Positions 36,677-45,803 of a stretch of 64,000 bases of DNA are shown piece by piece; the stretch's first letter is position 1; every line of letters starts with the position of its first letter. The notes under the pieces are model-generated. The model was not told where the DNA came from. It saw nothing but the letters and a program-made list of their open reading frames with translations, and made no database searches. A program made the translations under genes and the position numbers. The stretch comes from Geomonas edaphica (GTDB lineage Bacteria; Desulfobacterota; Desulfuromonadia; Geobacterales; Geobacteraceae): assembly GCF_004917075.1 (NCBI RefSeq), contig NZ_SSYB01000001.1, positions 372,001 to 436,000 on the forward strand, written 5' to 3'.

Positions 36677-36785
36677 GTAAGGACTTAATTGTTCTCCCTT
36701 TTTGAGATTTGATTAAAAAGGTAAGGACTCAATTGTTGATGTAACGACTTAATTGTCGATGTAACAACTTAATTGTCTCCCGACA
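36677..36785 (-). repeat. Tn7-like transposon end with TnsB-type repeats
   Basis: Three exactly tandem 20-bp units lie at 36721-36740, 36741-36760 and 36761-36780 (middle unit GTAACGACTTAATTGTCGAT). A fourth is at 36677-36696, separated by 24 bp. The array stops at CGACA (36785). Read outside-in on the minus strand the end is TGTCGGGAGACAATTAAGT, which starts with TGT and resembles Tn7-family ends. The next host-like bases are CGACT, a candidate 5-bp target duplication, and the stop codon of the NtrC-type gene is 10 bp away. The partner end was not found. Confidence 0.75.
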
Positions 36786-36795
36786 CGACTGTAAA

Positions 36796-38172
36796 TTAAA
36801 GCGGCATGCCGAGGCGACGCATCTTTTCGACGAGGGTGGTTCGGTTGATGCTTAGCATCACGGCCGCGCGGGCCTTTACGCCCCCTGAAAGCTGCAGCGC
36901 TTCGGTGATCATACGCTTCTCGATCTCGTTGATCGCCTGGACCATGTCGATACCGGCTGGGGTGACACTGGTGGAGTGGGAGCCTTCGATGTAATTCTTC
37001 GCTATGTTGGCGGGGAGGTCGCGCAGGGTAATGACGTCACTTTCGGTAAGTGCTACGATGCGCTCCATGATGTTCTCGAGTTCGCGAACGTTCCTGTTCC
37101 ACGGGTAAGCTTCCAGCGCCTCCAGCGCTTCCTTGTCGAGGTGCATGATAGGGCGCTGCATGGAGCGGCAGTTCTTCTCCAGGAAGTGCTTGGTGAGGGG
37201 AAGGATGTCCTCGACTCGCTCCCTGAGAGGCGGAATTTGAACCGGGATGACGTTCAGTCGATAGAAAAGGTCCTCACGGAAGTTCCCGCGGGTGACTTCC
37301 TCCTCGAGGTTCACGTTGGTCGCTGAAACGACCCGCACGTCGAGCTTGATCTGCTTGTTGGAACCGACCCGTTCCACTTCCTGCTCCTGGAGGACGCGCA
37401 AAAGCTTCGTCTGCAGGTGCATCGGGAGCGTTCCGATTTCGTCCAGGAAGATGGTCCCGTAGTTGGCAGCTTCGAACTTCCCTACCTTTTCCTTTACCGC
37501 ACCTGTGAACGCTCCCTTAACGTGCCCGAATAGTTCGCTCTCAAGCAGGTTTTCCGGGATTGCGGAGCAGTTGACGGCGATGAACGGCTTGTCTTTGCGG
37601 CTGCCGTTGAAGTGGATAGCTTTGGCAACCAGTTCCTTGCCGGTGCCGGACTCACCGAGGATCAGCACCGTGGAGTCGGTCTTTATGATCCTCTGCATAC
37701 GCGAGAAGAGCTGCTGCATCGCCTGCGAGTTGCCGATGATGTTGGCGAATTCGTATTTCTCACGCAGCTGTTTTCTTAGGTAAACGTTCTCACTGACCAA
37801 CTGCCCCTTTTCGACCGCCTTGTCGATGATGATGCGGAGCTCGTCTATGTTAAGGGGTTTCGTGATGTAGTCGTAAGCGCCTTTCTTCATCGCCTGCACC
37901 GCGGTTTCTGCAGAGCCGTGCCCGGTAACCAGGATTACCTCGGTACGCGGCGAGTCCTGTTTCACCCGGGACAGGATGTCGATCCCGTTCATGTCAGGCA
38001 AAAACAGGTCGCTGATGACGATGTCAAAAGGCTCACCTGCCAGGAAGTCGAGACCGTCTTTCCCGCTGGAACACCCTTTTACGGCAAAGCCGCTCGCCTT
38101 AAGCAGGATGAGCAGCGCCTCCCGGCTCCCGTCATCGTCTTCGATAATCAGTATTTTTATACTCTGCTTCAT
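36796..38172 (-). CDS. NtrC-family sigma54-dependent response regulator
   Basis: A 458-aa regulator from the ATG at 38172 (MKQSIKILIIEDDDG); the frame is open to 38229. A receiver domain with phospho-acceptor D55, an AAA+ domain with GESGTGKE Walker A, the sigma54-contact GAFTGA loop, and a C-terminal Fis-type helix-turn-helix (KARAAVMLSINRTTLVEKMRRLG) are all present. It activates sigma54 promoters when phosphorylated. No sensor kinase is adjacent. Its 3' end borders the transposon end, so it may be the attachment-site gene. Confidence 0.9.
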   Translation of the reverse strand: MKQSIKILIIEDDDGSREALLILLKASGFAVKGCSSGKDGLDFLAGEPFDIVISDLFLPDMNGIDILSRVKQDSPRTEVILVTGHGSAETAVQAMKKGAYDYITKPLNIDELRIIIDKAVEKGQLVSENVYLRKQLREKYEFANIIGNSQAMQQLFSRMQRIIKTDSTVLILGESGTGKELVAKAIHFNGSRKDKPFIAVNCSAIPENLLESELFGHVKGAFTGAVKEKVGKFEAANYGTIFLDEIGTLPMHLQTKLLRVLQEQEVERVGSNKQIKLDVRVVSATNVNLEEEVTRGNFREDLFYRLNVIPVQIPPLRERVEDILPLTKHFLEKNCRSMQRPIMHLDKEALEALEAYPWNRNVRELENIMERIVALTESDVITLRDLPANIAKNYIEGSHSTSVTPAGIDMVQAINEIEKRMITEALQLSGGVKARAAVMLSINRTTLVEKMRRLGMPL

Positions 38173-38314
38173 AGAAAATTCCTGATTGTTAGAGGTTTCT
38201 TCAATAACATGGATAAGAGATTTTGGCAATATGGCAAATTGACGTGCAGGGCTGCTCCGATATACTTGGGCGGGCTTTCACTGTCTCTATGGTGACCCGA
38301 AACAGGAGGCAATC

Positions 38315-39082
38315 ATGAACGTGGTGAACCTTTTCCCTGTGCTGTTTGTTCTGTTCCTTGTCGTGATCTTCCTTGCCAACGCCATCCGCATCCTCCCCGA
38401 GTACGAGCGTGGCGTACTATTTCGCCTGGGACGGGTCAAAAAGGTAAGGGGGCCCGGTCTGGTGCTGATTATCCCTGGGATCGACCGGCTAGTGCGGGTG
38501 TCCCTGCGCATCGTTGCGATGGACGTCCCCTCCCAGGACGTGATCACCCACGACAACGTGACGGTCAAGGTCTCCGCCGTCATCTATTTCCGTGTGGTCG
38601 ACGCTGTGCGTGCGGTCGTGGAGATGGAAAACTACCTGTACGCTACGAGCCAGCTCGCCCAGACCACCTTGCGTAGCGTCCTGGGGCAGGTGGACCTTGA
38701 TGAGCTCCTCGCTAATCGCGACAAGATCAACAAGGAGCTGCAGGAAATCTTGGACCGCCAGACGGAACCCTGGGGGGTGAAAGTATCTACGGTCGAGGTC
38801 AAAAACATCGATCTTCCGCAGGAGATGCAGCGCGCCATCGCCCGGCAGGCGGAGGCCGAGAGGGAGCGCCGCGCCAAGGTGATCCACGCCGAAGGGGAGC
38901 TGCAGGCCTCGGAAAAACTCGCGCTTGCCGCTCAGGTGATGGGAGCAGAGCCCATGTCACTGCAGTTGCGCTACCTGCAAACGCTCACTGAAATCGCCGC
39001 CGAAAAGAACTCGACGACCATATTCCCCGTACCGATCGATCTCATCAAGATGTTCCTGGACCGGGGTGAGTCGGGAAAATAA
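38315..39082 (+). CDS. slipin, SPFH/band 7 membrane protein
   Basis: A 255-aa stomatin-like protein. One N-terminal membrane segment (about 5-25) is followed by the SPFH domain, which starts with [17 protein letters not shown], and a charged coiled region ([20 protein letters not shown]). Slipins form oligomers at the inner membrane and are linked to membrane-domain organisation and protease control. AGGAGG precedes the ATG. The partner NfeD-like protease often found beside slipin genes is not present here. Confidence 0.85.
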   Translation: MNVVNLFPVLFVLFLVVIFLANAIRILPEYERGVLFRLGRVKKVRGPGLVLIIPGIDRLVRVSLRIVAMDVPSQDVITHDNVTVKVSAVIYFRVVDAVRAVVEMENYLYATSQLAQTTLRSVLGQVDLDELLANRDKINKELQEILDRQTEPWGVKVSTVEVKNIDLPQEMQRAIARQAEAERERRAKVIHAEGELQASEKLALAAQVMGAEPMSLQLRYLQTLTEIAAEKNSTTIFPVPIDLIKMFLDRGESGK

Positions 39083-39180
39083 CCCGGTTCGACGCCACAG
39101 TTGACTGCTGCGCCCATCTATGAGAAATTGCACAATCTTAATTTTGTGAGTTTGCTAGGCTGTTCCCTGGGGAATTTCAG

Positions 39181-39996
39181 ATGGCTGCGTCCAACATGAC
39201 AAGAATCGTGGTGCCCTGCTACAACGAGGCGAAAAGGCTGCATCCAAGAGCTTTTCTCGCCGCGCTGGGAGATGATCCCGGTCTGTCCTTTCTTTTTGTC
39301 AATGACGGCAGTACTGATGCTACGCTCGAGGTGCTCCGTGCGCTGCAGGCAGAGGCACCGGTACGGATCGCGCTGCTGGATCTGGATCGCAATGTCGGCA
39401 AGGGCGAGGCTGTCCGATTGGGGATGCTTGACGCGACGGAAGGGCCGTACGACCTTGTAGGATATTGGGATGCCGATCTCGCCACACCGTTATCTGCCTT
39501 GGGTGAGTTTCTTCGCTTGCTCGAGGATCCGGAGGTGGATGGCGTCATCGGTGCTAGGGTGCGTCTGCTTGGGAGAAAGATCAGGCGCAGGCCTTTGAGG
39601 CATTACCTGGGGAGGGGATTCGCCACTTGTGCCTCATTATTGCTCGGGTTAAACGTGTATGACACTCAATGTGGGGCCAAACTTTTCAGAAATAGTCCGA
39701 TTTTGCGCTCGGTTCTATCAGCTCCGTTCAAGGTTAGGTGGATCTTCGACGTCGAGTTGCTTGCCCGTTTTCCACTGCTTATGGAAGTTTCCGGCGTGAC
39801 GAGGAGCCAACGGTGGGTCGAACACCCCTTGTTAGAGTGGACCGACGTAAAGGGATCCAAGCTCGAACTCTCCGACTATTTCAGAGCAGTCGCTGAGTTT
39901 GCAATCCTGCTTTATTATCTACGCTCCCCCGCGGGCAAGTGTTATAGACGCTACCTTCAGGAAGCACAATCGGTCCCGGTTCCGTCGCAAACCTGA
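39181..39996 (+). CDS. family 2 glycosyltransferase (dolichyl-phosphate glucosyltransferase-like)
   Basis: A 271-aa GT-A glycosyltransferase. VVPCYNEAKRL begins the nucleotide-binding domain, VNDGSTDAT is the first metal loop, and YWDADLATPL gives the DxD-type motif. QCGAKLF follows as in polyprenyl-phosphate sugar transferases. It probably moves a sugar from a nucleotide sugar to a lipid carrier at the membrane, although no membrane segment is obvious. No linked glycan genes lie nearby, so the acceptor is unknown. Confidence 0.75.
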   Translation: MAASNMTRIVVPCYNEAKRLHPRAFLAALGDDPGLSFLFVNDGSTDATLEVLRALQAEAPVRIALLDLDRNVGKGEAVRLGMLDATEGPYDLVGYWDADLATPLSALGEFLRLLEDPEVDGVIGARVRLLGRKIRRRPLRHYLGRGFATCASLLLGLNVYDTQCGAKLFRNSPILRSVLSAPFKVRWIFDVELLARFPLLMEVSGVTRSQRWVEHPLLEWTDVKGSKLELSDYFRAVAEFAILLYYLRSPAGKCYRRYLQEAQSVPVPSQT

Positions 39997-40151
39997 CATC
40001 GTCGCCTTGGTAAAGAGTGAAGGGAGTGACAAAGAATGTTTACGGTTTGTCTAGTTGCAAAGGTCTGTGTCTGGGGTAAGATCTAACCGTCATTGATAGC
40101 CTGTGCGGCACGTATTAGACAGTAACGCGCCAGGCAATAAGGGGGAAATTG

Positions 40152-40667
40152 ATGTTGACCGAGAAGCTCTGCCATGCCTTGAACAACCAGTTGAACAACG
40201 AACTCTATTCTGCCTATCTCTACCTGTCCATGTCTTCTTATGCTGGATCCATCGGACTCAAAGGAAGCGCCAACTGGTTCATGGTGCAATACCAGGAAGA
40301 GATGGTCCATGCGATGAAGTTTTACAACTACATCAACAGCCGCGGCGAGCATGTGAAGCTGCAGGCCATCGCCGCACCGCCCGCCGAGTTCAAGAGCCTG
40401 CTCGACATGTTCGAGCAGACCCTCAAGCACGAACTTTCCATCACCGCCTCCATTAACGACCTTACCGATCTCGCGCTCGCCGAGAAGGATCACGCCACCA
40501 ACATCTTCCTTCAGTGGTTCGTTACTGAGCAGATCGAGGAGGAGGAGAATGATAGGGACATCATCGGTAAACTGAAGCTGATAGGTGATAACGGCCAGGG
40601 GCTCCTCATGCTGGACAACGAGCTCGCCGCACGCGTATTCGTACCGCCGCCGACAACGACGCCGTAG
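40152..40667 (+). CDS. ferritin (bacterial non-haem iron storage)
   Basis: A 171-aa ferritin of the FtnA type. The four-helix bundle carries diiron-site residues in NNELYSAYLY, YQEEMVHAMKF and ALAEKDHATN, and QWFVTEQIEEE. It stores iron inside the cytoplasm as a 24-mer. ATG 40152 is chosen over TTG 40149 since AAGGGGG lies at a good distance. It stands alone, bounded by a terminator at 40770. Confidence 0.9.
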   Translation: MLTEKLCHALNNQLNNELYSAYLYLSMSSYAGSIGLKGSANWFMVQYQEEMVHAMKFYNYINSRGEHVKLQAIAAPPAEFKSLLDMFEQTLKHELSITASINDLTDLALAEKDHATNIFLQWFVTEQIEEEENDRDIIGKLKLIGDNGQGLLMLDNELAARVFVPPPTTTP

Positions 40668-40769
40668 TAAGGAACTCGGATAGCGCTTAACCTGTTCTCC
40701 CTCTTCCTTCGGGCCTTTGCTTACTGCAGGCTTAGGTCCGCAGGCAGAAGAGGAAATATGGACGTAAAA

Positions 40770-40795
40770 AAAGGGCCCAAACCACGGGGCCCTTT
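40770..40795 (-). terminator. bidirectional intrinsic terminator
   Basis: AAAGGGCCC (40770-40778) pairs with GGGCCCTTT (40787-40795). On the minus strand the stem is followed by seven T, so it best serves the isomerase gene at 40829, and more weakly the ferritin. Confidence 0.8.
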
Positions 40796-40828
40796 CTGCT
40801 TTTGTTTATGATGATTGTTGGATCTAAG

Positions 40829-41860
40829 CTAGTTCTTCTCGATCTTCGCGGTCTTTTTCAGCTCGTCGATGTAGCTCGAGAGTTCCTGCTGTACTTTCTG
40901 CTGCTTCAGGTAGTTCAGGATTTTCTCCTTCACCGCGTCGAACTTTTCTGTGCTCGGTTCTTGCTTCTCCACCACCTTGATGATGTGGTAGCCGAATTCA
41001 GTCTCCACCACGCCGCTCACCTCGCCCGGCTTGAGGCCGAAGGCGGCACTTTCAAAGGCCGGGACGGTCTGGCCGCGGCCGAAGGCACCCAGGTCGCCCC
41101 CCTGGCTGGCCGACGGGCAGGATGACTCCGCCTTGGCGATCGCCGCGAAATCCTCGCCTGCCTTCACCCGCTTGAGCAGCGCCTCTGCCTTTTCTTTAGC
41201 CTTTTTCCGCTCCTCGGGGCTCGCCTTCTGGTCAGCGCCGATCAGGATGTGGCTCGCCCTGACCCCTTCCTCCTTCTTGAAACGGTCGATGTTCTGATCA
41301 TAGAACTTCTTTGCCTCGTCATCGGTGGCGACGGCCTTAGCAACAAAGCGCTGTTCGATGAAATTGTTGATGAGGATGTCCTTCCGGGTGAAGTCCTGCA
41401 TGTCCTTCATGGTCATGTCGACCCCTTTGAGGGCCTCGACGAAATCCTGTTCCGATTTGAACTTGGCTCGATTCTGGGCCACTTTCTCATCGACGAGTTT
41501 GTCCAGGTCGGCAACTTTCACCTTTGCTGCTTCCTGGTACAAAAGCTCAGCCGCGGTGAGCTGGTCGATGACCGCCGCTTCGGCCTGTTTCTGTGCCTCC
41601 GGGGCAAGGGGCTCCTGGACCTGGTTTTGTGCCAGCATGACCTTCATGGCACGGTCCACCTCGTGCTTGGTGATGCCCTGGCCGTTTACCTTGACGACGA
41701 CGGCCTGTCCCTTGGCGTCAGCCTCCTTGGCAACCGCCTTCTGGTCGGTCGGTTTCGCAGCAGCATCAGCCTTTTCGCCGGCAAAGACACCGGCGGAAAG
41801 CATCAAGGTCGCTGCGATTGCTGCAACGGCCGGTGTCACTGTTCTTTTGAAGGAAAACAT
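40829..41860 (-). CDS. periplasmic parvulin-type peptidyl-prolyl isomerase
   Basis: A 343-aa SurA/PrsA-like foldase. A signal peptide (cleavage near VFA) is followed by an N-terminal chaperone region with MKVMLAQNQV and the helical SurA_N segment, then one parvulin domain (about 205-305; RASHILI, SSCPSASQGGDLGAFGRG and FGYHIIKVVE). It helps fold outer-membrane or secreted proteins. A lysine/alanine-rich linker follows the signal peptide. AAAGGAG precedes the ATG, and a strong terminator follows. Confidence 0.9.
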   Translation of the reverse strand: MFSFKRTVTPAVAAIAATLMLSAGVFAGEKADAAAKPTDQKAVAKEADAKGQAVVVKVNGQGITKHEVDRAMKVMLAQNQVQEPLAPEAQKQAEAAVIDQLTAAELLYQEAAKVKVADLDKLVDEKVAQNRAKFKSEQDFVEALKGVDMTMKDMQDFTRKDILINNFIEQRFVAKAVATDDEAKKFYDQNIDRFKKEEGVRASHILIGADQKASPEERKKAKEKAEALLKRVKAGEDFAAIAKAESSCPSASQGGDLGAFGRGQTVPAFESAAFGLKPGEVSGVVETEFGYHIIKVVEKQEPSTEKFDAVKEKILNYLKQQKVQQELSSYIDELKKTAKIEKN

Positions 41861-42050
41861 ATGTATCTCCTTTGGGAAAATTTAAGACGCGATGGTAGCA
41901 TCTAATCAAAGCTAATTCAAATCAGAAAACATATGTGCGGGAAAACTTCATTACTTAATCTTGGGGGGTTTTATTGCGCGCCGGAATGTGATAAGAATGA
42001 CTGCACTATTTTTCTGCCGGTCACTTCCAGAACCAAAAGGAGCATACGAC

Positions 42051-42281
42051 ATGTCGAAGAAAAGCGAACAGGCCGCTCTGCTGGCCTTCCTGGCCGGAGC
42101 CGCGGTAGCTGCGGGTGCCGCTCTCCTCTTTACCCCCAAAACCGGTCGCGAGGTTCGCGAGAAGCTGAGCGAAGCGAAGGACGATGCGCTCGACAAGCTG
42201 AAGAGCTGCAGCACCAAGCTCCGTTCCAGAAAGGGCGCCTCCGATCCGCTCAACTACGACGGTGGAGACTGCTGGATATAA
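42051..42281 (+). CDS. YtxH-family small membrane protein
   Basis: A 76-aa protein from ATG 42051 (AAAGGAG 7 nt upstream). One glycine/alanine-rich hydrophobic segment (LAFLAGAAVAAGAALLFTP) is followed by KTGREVREKL and a charged tail, the YtxH pattern. The tail ends in a CW motif. Proteins of this family are stress-linked, of unknown mechanism. A paralogue with a longer helix lies at 47074. Confidence 0.75.
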   Translation: MSKKSEQAALLAFLAGAAVAAGAALLFTPKTGREVREKLSEAKDDALDKLKSCSTKLRSRKGASDPLNYDGGDCWI

Positions 42282-42285
42282 AGGG

Positions 42286-42320
42286 AAAGGGCCGGAGTCC
42301 GAAAGGGCGCCGGCCTTTTT
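42286..42320 (+). terminator. intrinsic terminator between converging genes
   Basis: AAAGGGCCGG (42286-42295) pairs with CCGGCCTTT (42310-42318) with one bulged base, followed by T. It lies between the YtxH gene and ptsP, which converge on it, and may work both ways. Confidence 0.75.
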
Positions 42321-42323
42321 CGT

Positions 42324-44666
42324 CTACAGTCCGAGTTCGCGCTGCGTCGCCTCCAGAAAACTCCGGATCGACTGCGCGCTCTCCATGGCGAGCACACGCT
42401 CGGCGACCAGCTGCGCCTTTTCAAGCGTAATCCGGCGCACAGCCTCTTTCACTCGCGGGATACTGGGTGCCGAGAGGCTGAAGCTGCGCAGGCCCAGCCC
42501 CATAAGCAGCAGCGCATTGATCGGCTCGCCGGCCATCTCGCCGCACAAGGAGGCCGGCTTTCCAGCAGCCGTCGCCGCATCGGCCACCTTCTTGATCGAG
42601 TGAAGAACCGCGGGGTGGTACGGATCGTACCATTTCCTTACCAACGGGTTGTTCCTGTCGCAGGCCAGCGTGTACTGGATAAGATCGTTGGTCCCGATGG
42701 AGAGGTAGTCCACCTCCTTCACCAGCATCTCTGCTCCTAGCACGGCTGCCGGGAGTTCCACCATCACGCCCAGGCCGATGTCCGGGGCGAACGCCTTCCC
42801 TTCGCGCAGCAAATCCTCCTTCACCTGTTCCAGGATCCCCTTGATGCGGCGCACTTCGTCCACCCCCGAGATCATGGGGAACATCAGGTTGCACCTTCCT
42901 CCCACCGAGGCGATGAGCACCGCGGCCAACTGCTCCCGAAGGATCTCCTCGCGGTCCAGGGACAGGCGCATGGAGCGCCATCCGAGAAACGGGTTGTCCT
43001 CCCTCGGATGCGGAAAGTAGGAGAGCTCCTTGTCGCCGCCTATGTCCAGCGTCCTTATGTTGACCGGGAGCCCCGGAAAACCCTCCAGCACCTTGCGGTA
43101 CACCACGGCCTGTACCTGCCGGGTCGGAAAAGAACTTCTGGTCATGAAGGGAAACTCGGTGCGGTAAAGGCCGACCCCTTCGGCTCCGTGCAGGTGCGCC
43201 ACCCTCAGGTCACTCAGAAGCCCTATGTTGGCGAGAAGGGAAACGGTGCAGCCGTCCAGGGTGCGGGCGGGGAGGTCGCGGATCTCTTCGAGCTCGCGCT
43301 GCTTCTGGTCGAACTCTCCCTGCAGCCGCACGTACTCCTGCTTCACCCCCTGGTCCGGGTTCACATACACGCAGCCGGAGTTGCCGTCAACGACGACTTC
43401 GCTGCGTACGCCGACCCGTTTCAAAAGTCCATCCACGCCGAAGACGGCGGGGATGCCGAGTGCCCGCGCCATGATGGCCGCGTGCGCGTTGCGGTTTCCT
43501 TTTTCAGTCGCGATCCCGATCACCTTGCCGTGGTCCATGATGGCAAGGTCGGAGGGGAGCAGCTCCCTGGCCACGATGATGCGCTCGTCGCGCAAGCGCT
43601 CCTTTTGCCTGCTGTGACCGTTCAAGGCGTCGCAGATACGGCGGCCGATGTCCTCCATGTCGGCGCTGCGCTCCCTAAGGTAGGGGTCCTCCATGCGGGC
43701 GAAGGCGGCCACGTACGCTTCTACCACCTGGCTCACCGCACGGTGGGCGCCGACACCTTCCTCTATGAGGGCGGTGATCTTGCCGATGAAGCCGCGGTCC
43801 TCGAGGATCATCAGGTGACTGTGGAAGATGGCGGCATCGGCCTCGGAGAGGATCTCACCCATCCGCTTTTCCATGTAGATGGTCTGGATGCGCGCCTTCT
43901 CGAGTGCCTGGTGGAACAGGTTCAGTTCCTCTGCGCGCGGACGGGCTCGTTCCAGTACCGCCTCCTCGGCAGGGCCGCGGTGGTGCAGTATGGATACCTT
44001 GCCGAGGGCGAACCCCGGGGAGATGCCTATGCCGGTGAGTGCGGTGGAGCCTGCGCCCTTGCGGTTGCCGCGGACGGCCTCTTTCGGCGTGCCCCCTTTT
44101 CTCAGGCGGTCCACCTCGGCCGCGTAGAAGGCGCGCTCCTCTTCCTTCTTGCGGATTGAATCGAGCAGTTTGGCGTTGGAGACGATGCTTGATATCTGCC
44201 AGGCGATGGTGGATACCGCACTGATCTCTTGGGGGGTGAAGGTACGCGACTCGCGGTTCTGGATGACCAGGACGCCGATGGGGTGATCGCGTTCGAAGAA
44301 GGGGACCCCGAGGAAGGAGAGCACTTTCTCCTCCTTGGTCTTCCTGAAGTATTTGTAGCGGGGGTGCAGGGGGGCGTTGTCGGTCGCCACCACGCCGCGC
44401 TGTTCCACGGCGAGACCGGTGAGACCTTCGGAGATCTTCATGGTGATGCCGACCGAGAGTCTGGACAGACCGCGGGTCGCGTGCAGTCTGAGCGTCTCGC
44501 CGTCCTCCTCCAGGAGATATATGGAACAGACCTCTGACGACATCCTCTTAGCGACCAGGTTGACTATGTTGTCCAGAGTTTCCTGCAGGTCGTGGGATTG
44601 CAGGATCAGCGCGCTGATATCCTCAAGCGTCCTTAGTCCCAGTTGTTCTCCTGCCTCCTCCGGCAT
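42324..44666 (-). CDS. ptsP: PtsP, GAF-containing PEP-protein phosphotransferase
   Basis: A 780-aa enzyme I homologue of the nitrogen-type phosphotransferase system. It has a GAF domain (about 10-160), then the enzyme I N-terminal, phospho-histidine (GNRNAHAAIMARALGIPAV) and PEP-binding barrel domains (IGTNDLIQYTLACDRNNP, SLCGEMAG). It transfers phosphate from PEP to NPr in regulation of nitrogen and carbon metabolism. No NPr or EIIA gene is adjacent. It is divergent from the TPR gene at 44820. Confidence 0.9.
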   Translation of the reverse strand: MPEEAGEQLGLRTLEDISALILQSHDLQETLDNIVNLVAKRMSSEVCSIYLLEEDGETLRLHATRGLSRLSVGITMKISEGLTGLAVEQRGVVATDNAPLHPRYKYFRKTKEEKVLSFLGVPFFERDHPIGVLVIQNRESRTFTPQEISAVSTIAWQISSIVSNAKLLDSIRKKEEERAFYAAEVDRLRKGGTPKEAVRGNRKGAGSTALTGIGISPGFALGKVSILHHRGPAEEAVLERARPRAEELNLFHQALEKARIQTIYMEKRMGEILSEADAAIFHSHLMILEDRGFIGKITALIEEGVGAHRAVSQVVEAYVAAFARMEDPYLRERSADMEDIGRRICDALNGHSRQKERLRDERIIVARELLPSDLAIMDHGKVIGIATEKGNRNAHAAIMARALGIPAVFGVDGLLKRVGVRSEVVVDGNSGCVYVNPDQGVKQEYVRLQGEFDQKQRELEEIRDLPARTLDGCTVSLLANIGLLSDLRVAHLHGAEGVGLYRTEFPFMTRSSFPTRQVQAVVYRKVLEGFPGLPVNIRTLDIGGDKELSYFPHPREDNPFLGWRSMRLSLDREEILREQLAAVLIASVGGRCNLMFPMISGVDEVRRIKGILEQVKEDLLREGKAFAPDIGLGVMVELPAAVLGAEMLVKEVDYLSIGTNDLIQYTLACDRNNPLVRKWYDPYHPAVLHSIKKVADAATAAGKPASLCGEMAGEPINALLLMGLGLRSFSLSAPSIPRVKEAVRRITLEKAQLVAERVLAMESAQSIRSFLEATQRELGL

Positions 44667-44819
44667 TGCCTCCCCCTTGCTTCTGTTTGTCGCAGTATAT
44701 ATGAGGGAAAAGATATGTGGAAGCTTTTAATGCTTTTTCAGTGCTCTTAAGTTGGCAAAGCGGGCGCTTCTCTGTTATAGTGTGCGCCAATGAAATCTGA
44801 TGCAGTTACGGAGGTGGCA

Positions 44820-45611
44820 ATGGCAACGAATTTTGACGAGGCGCTGGCGAACGGAATAGCCCACATGGAGTCCGGCGAGTACGACCAGGCCATTGAGTCC
44901 TTCAAGGGGTGCATCGCCGTCGAACCGGACAACGCAGAGGGATACTTCTACCTTGGTGAGGCGTATTCCGAGGCGGGGCGCAACGATGATGCGGTCGCCG
45001 CGCTGAAAAAGGGTCTCGAGTTCGCCCCGCAGGACCTGGACGGTCTCACCGCGCTGGGCGACGTTTACTTTGAGTCGGGCAAGCACAAGGACGCGCTTGC
45101 ATGCTACCGCAAGGTGACCGAATTGAACCCGGGGGAGTGCGACGGCTACGTCAGCATGGGGCTTGTTTACAACGCTATGGAGCGCGCCGATGACGCGCTG
45201 AAGTCCTTCGAGAAGGCGCTCGAACTCGATCCGGCTAACGTCTTCGCGCTGAACGCGCTGGGAGATCTCTATTACGGGCTGGGCGAGAACGAAAAGGCGA
45301 TCGCCTCCTACCATAAGGGGATCGAGATCGACCCCAACGATGCCACGGCCCGATTCAACCTGGGCGAACTCTACTACGACATGGACGAGCTTGAGGCCGC
45401 CGAGCGCGAGACCCTGGAGGCGATCCGTCTCGATCCCGACTTCACCATGAGCTACCTGACCCTCGGGAACATCTGCATCGACCAGGATCGCACCGCCGAG
45501 GCGATCAAGCACTTCGAGAACTACCTGAAGAAGGAACACTCACCGCAGGCGCGTGAGATGATCGCTGAGGTGAAGGCGGTGGTGGAGGGGCTTCGGGAGG
45601 AGCTTAAGTAG
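44820..45611 (+). CDS. tetratricopeptide repeat protein
   Basis: About 263 aa from ATG 44820, picked over 44790 because GGAG lies 7 nt upstream. At least six TPR units follow each other (for example AEGYFYLGEAYSEAGRNDDA, then LTALGDVYFESGKHKDAL). There is no signal peptide, so it is a cytoplasmic protein-interaction scaffold. Partners are unknown. It ends before a G/C palindrome and a strong terminator. Confidence 0.85.
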   Translation: MATNFDEALANGIAHMESGEYDQAIESFKGCIAVEPDNAEGYFYLGEAYSEAGRNDDAVAALKKGLEFAPQDLDGLTALGDVYFESGKHKDALACYRKVTELNPGECDGYVSMGLVYNAMERADDALKSFEKALELDPANVFALNALGDLYYGLGENEKAIASYHKGIEIDPNDATARFNLGELYYDMDELEAAERETLEAIRLDPDFTMSYLTLGNICIDQDRTAEAIKHFENYLKKEHSPQAREMIAEVKAVVEGLREELK

Positions 45612-45627
45612 GGGCGGTAGAGGCAAA

Positions 45628-45660
45628 TCCCCCCTGTTCCCCCTTCGCATAGGGGGGGGA
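45628..45660. repeat. GC-rich inverted repeat (REP-like)
   Basis: CCCCCCT and AGGGGGG arms flank a 17-nt loop containing CCCCCTTCGC, in the gap after the TPR gene. It is similar in style to the palindromes at 9832 and 11607. Confidence 0.45.
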
Positions 45661-45728
45661 CGCTGGGACGCATGCAGCGTTTCGTTGGCAACTGCACTGA
45701 ACATCACTTGGATTACTGGATCAAATTG

Positions 45729-45756
45729 AAAAGGGGAGCCGAATTGGCTCCCCTTT
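45729..45756 (+). terminator. bidirectional intrinsic terminator
   Basis: AAAGGGGAGCC (45730-45740) pairs with GGCTCCCCTTT (45746-45756) around GAATT. It separates the converging TPR and oxidoreductase genes and has A- and T-rich flanks for both directions. Confidence 0.85.
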
Positions 45757-45803
45757 GTCGTGTCTGCATCTAGTCCTGCGTCGTGTCCGCTTTAAAATCC
45801 CGG

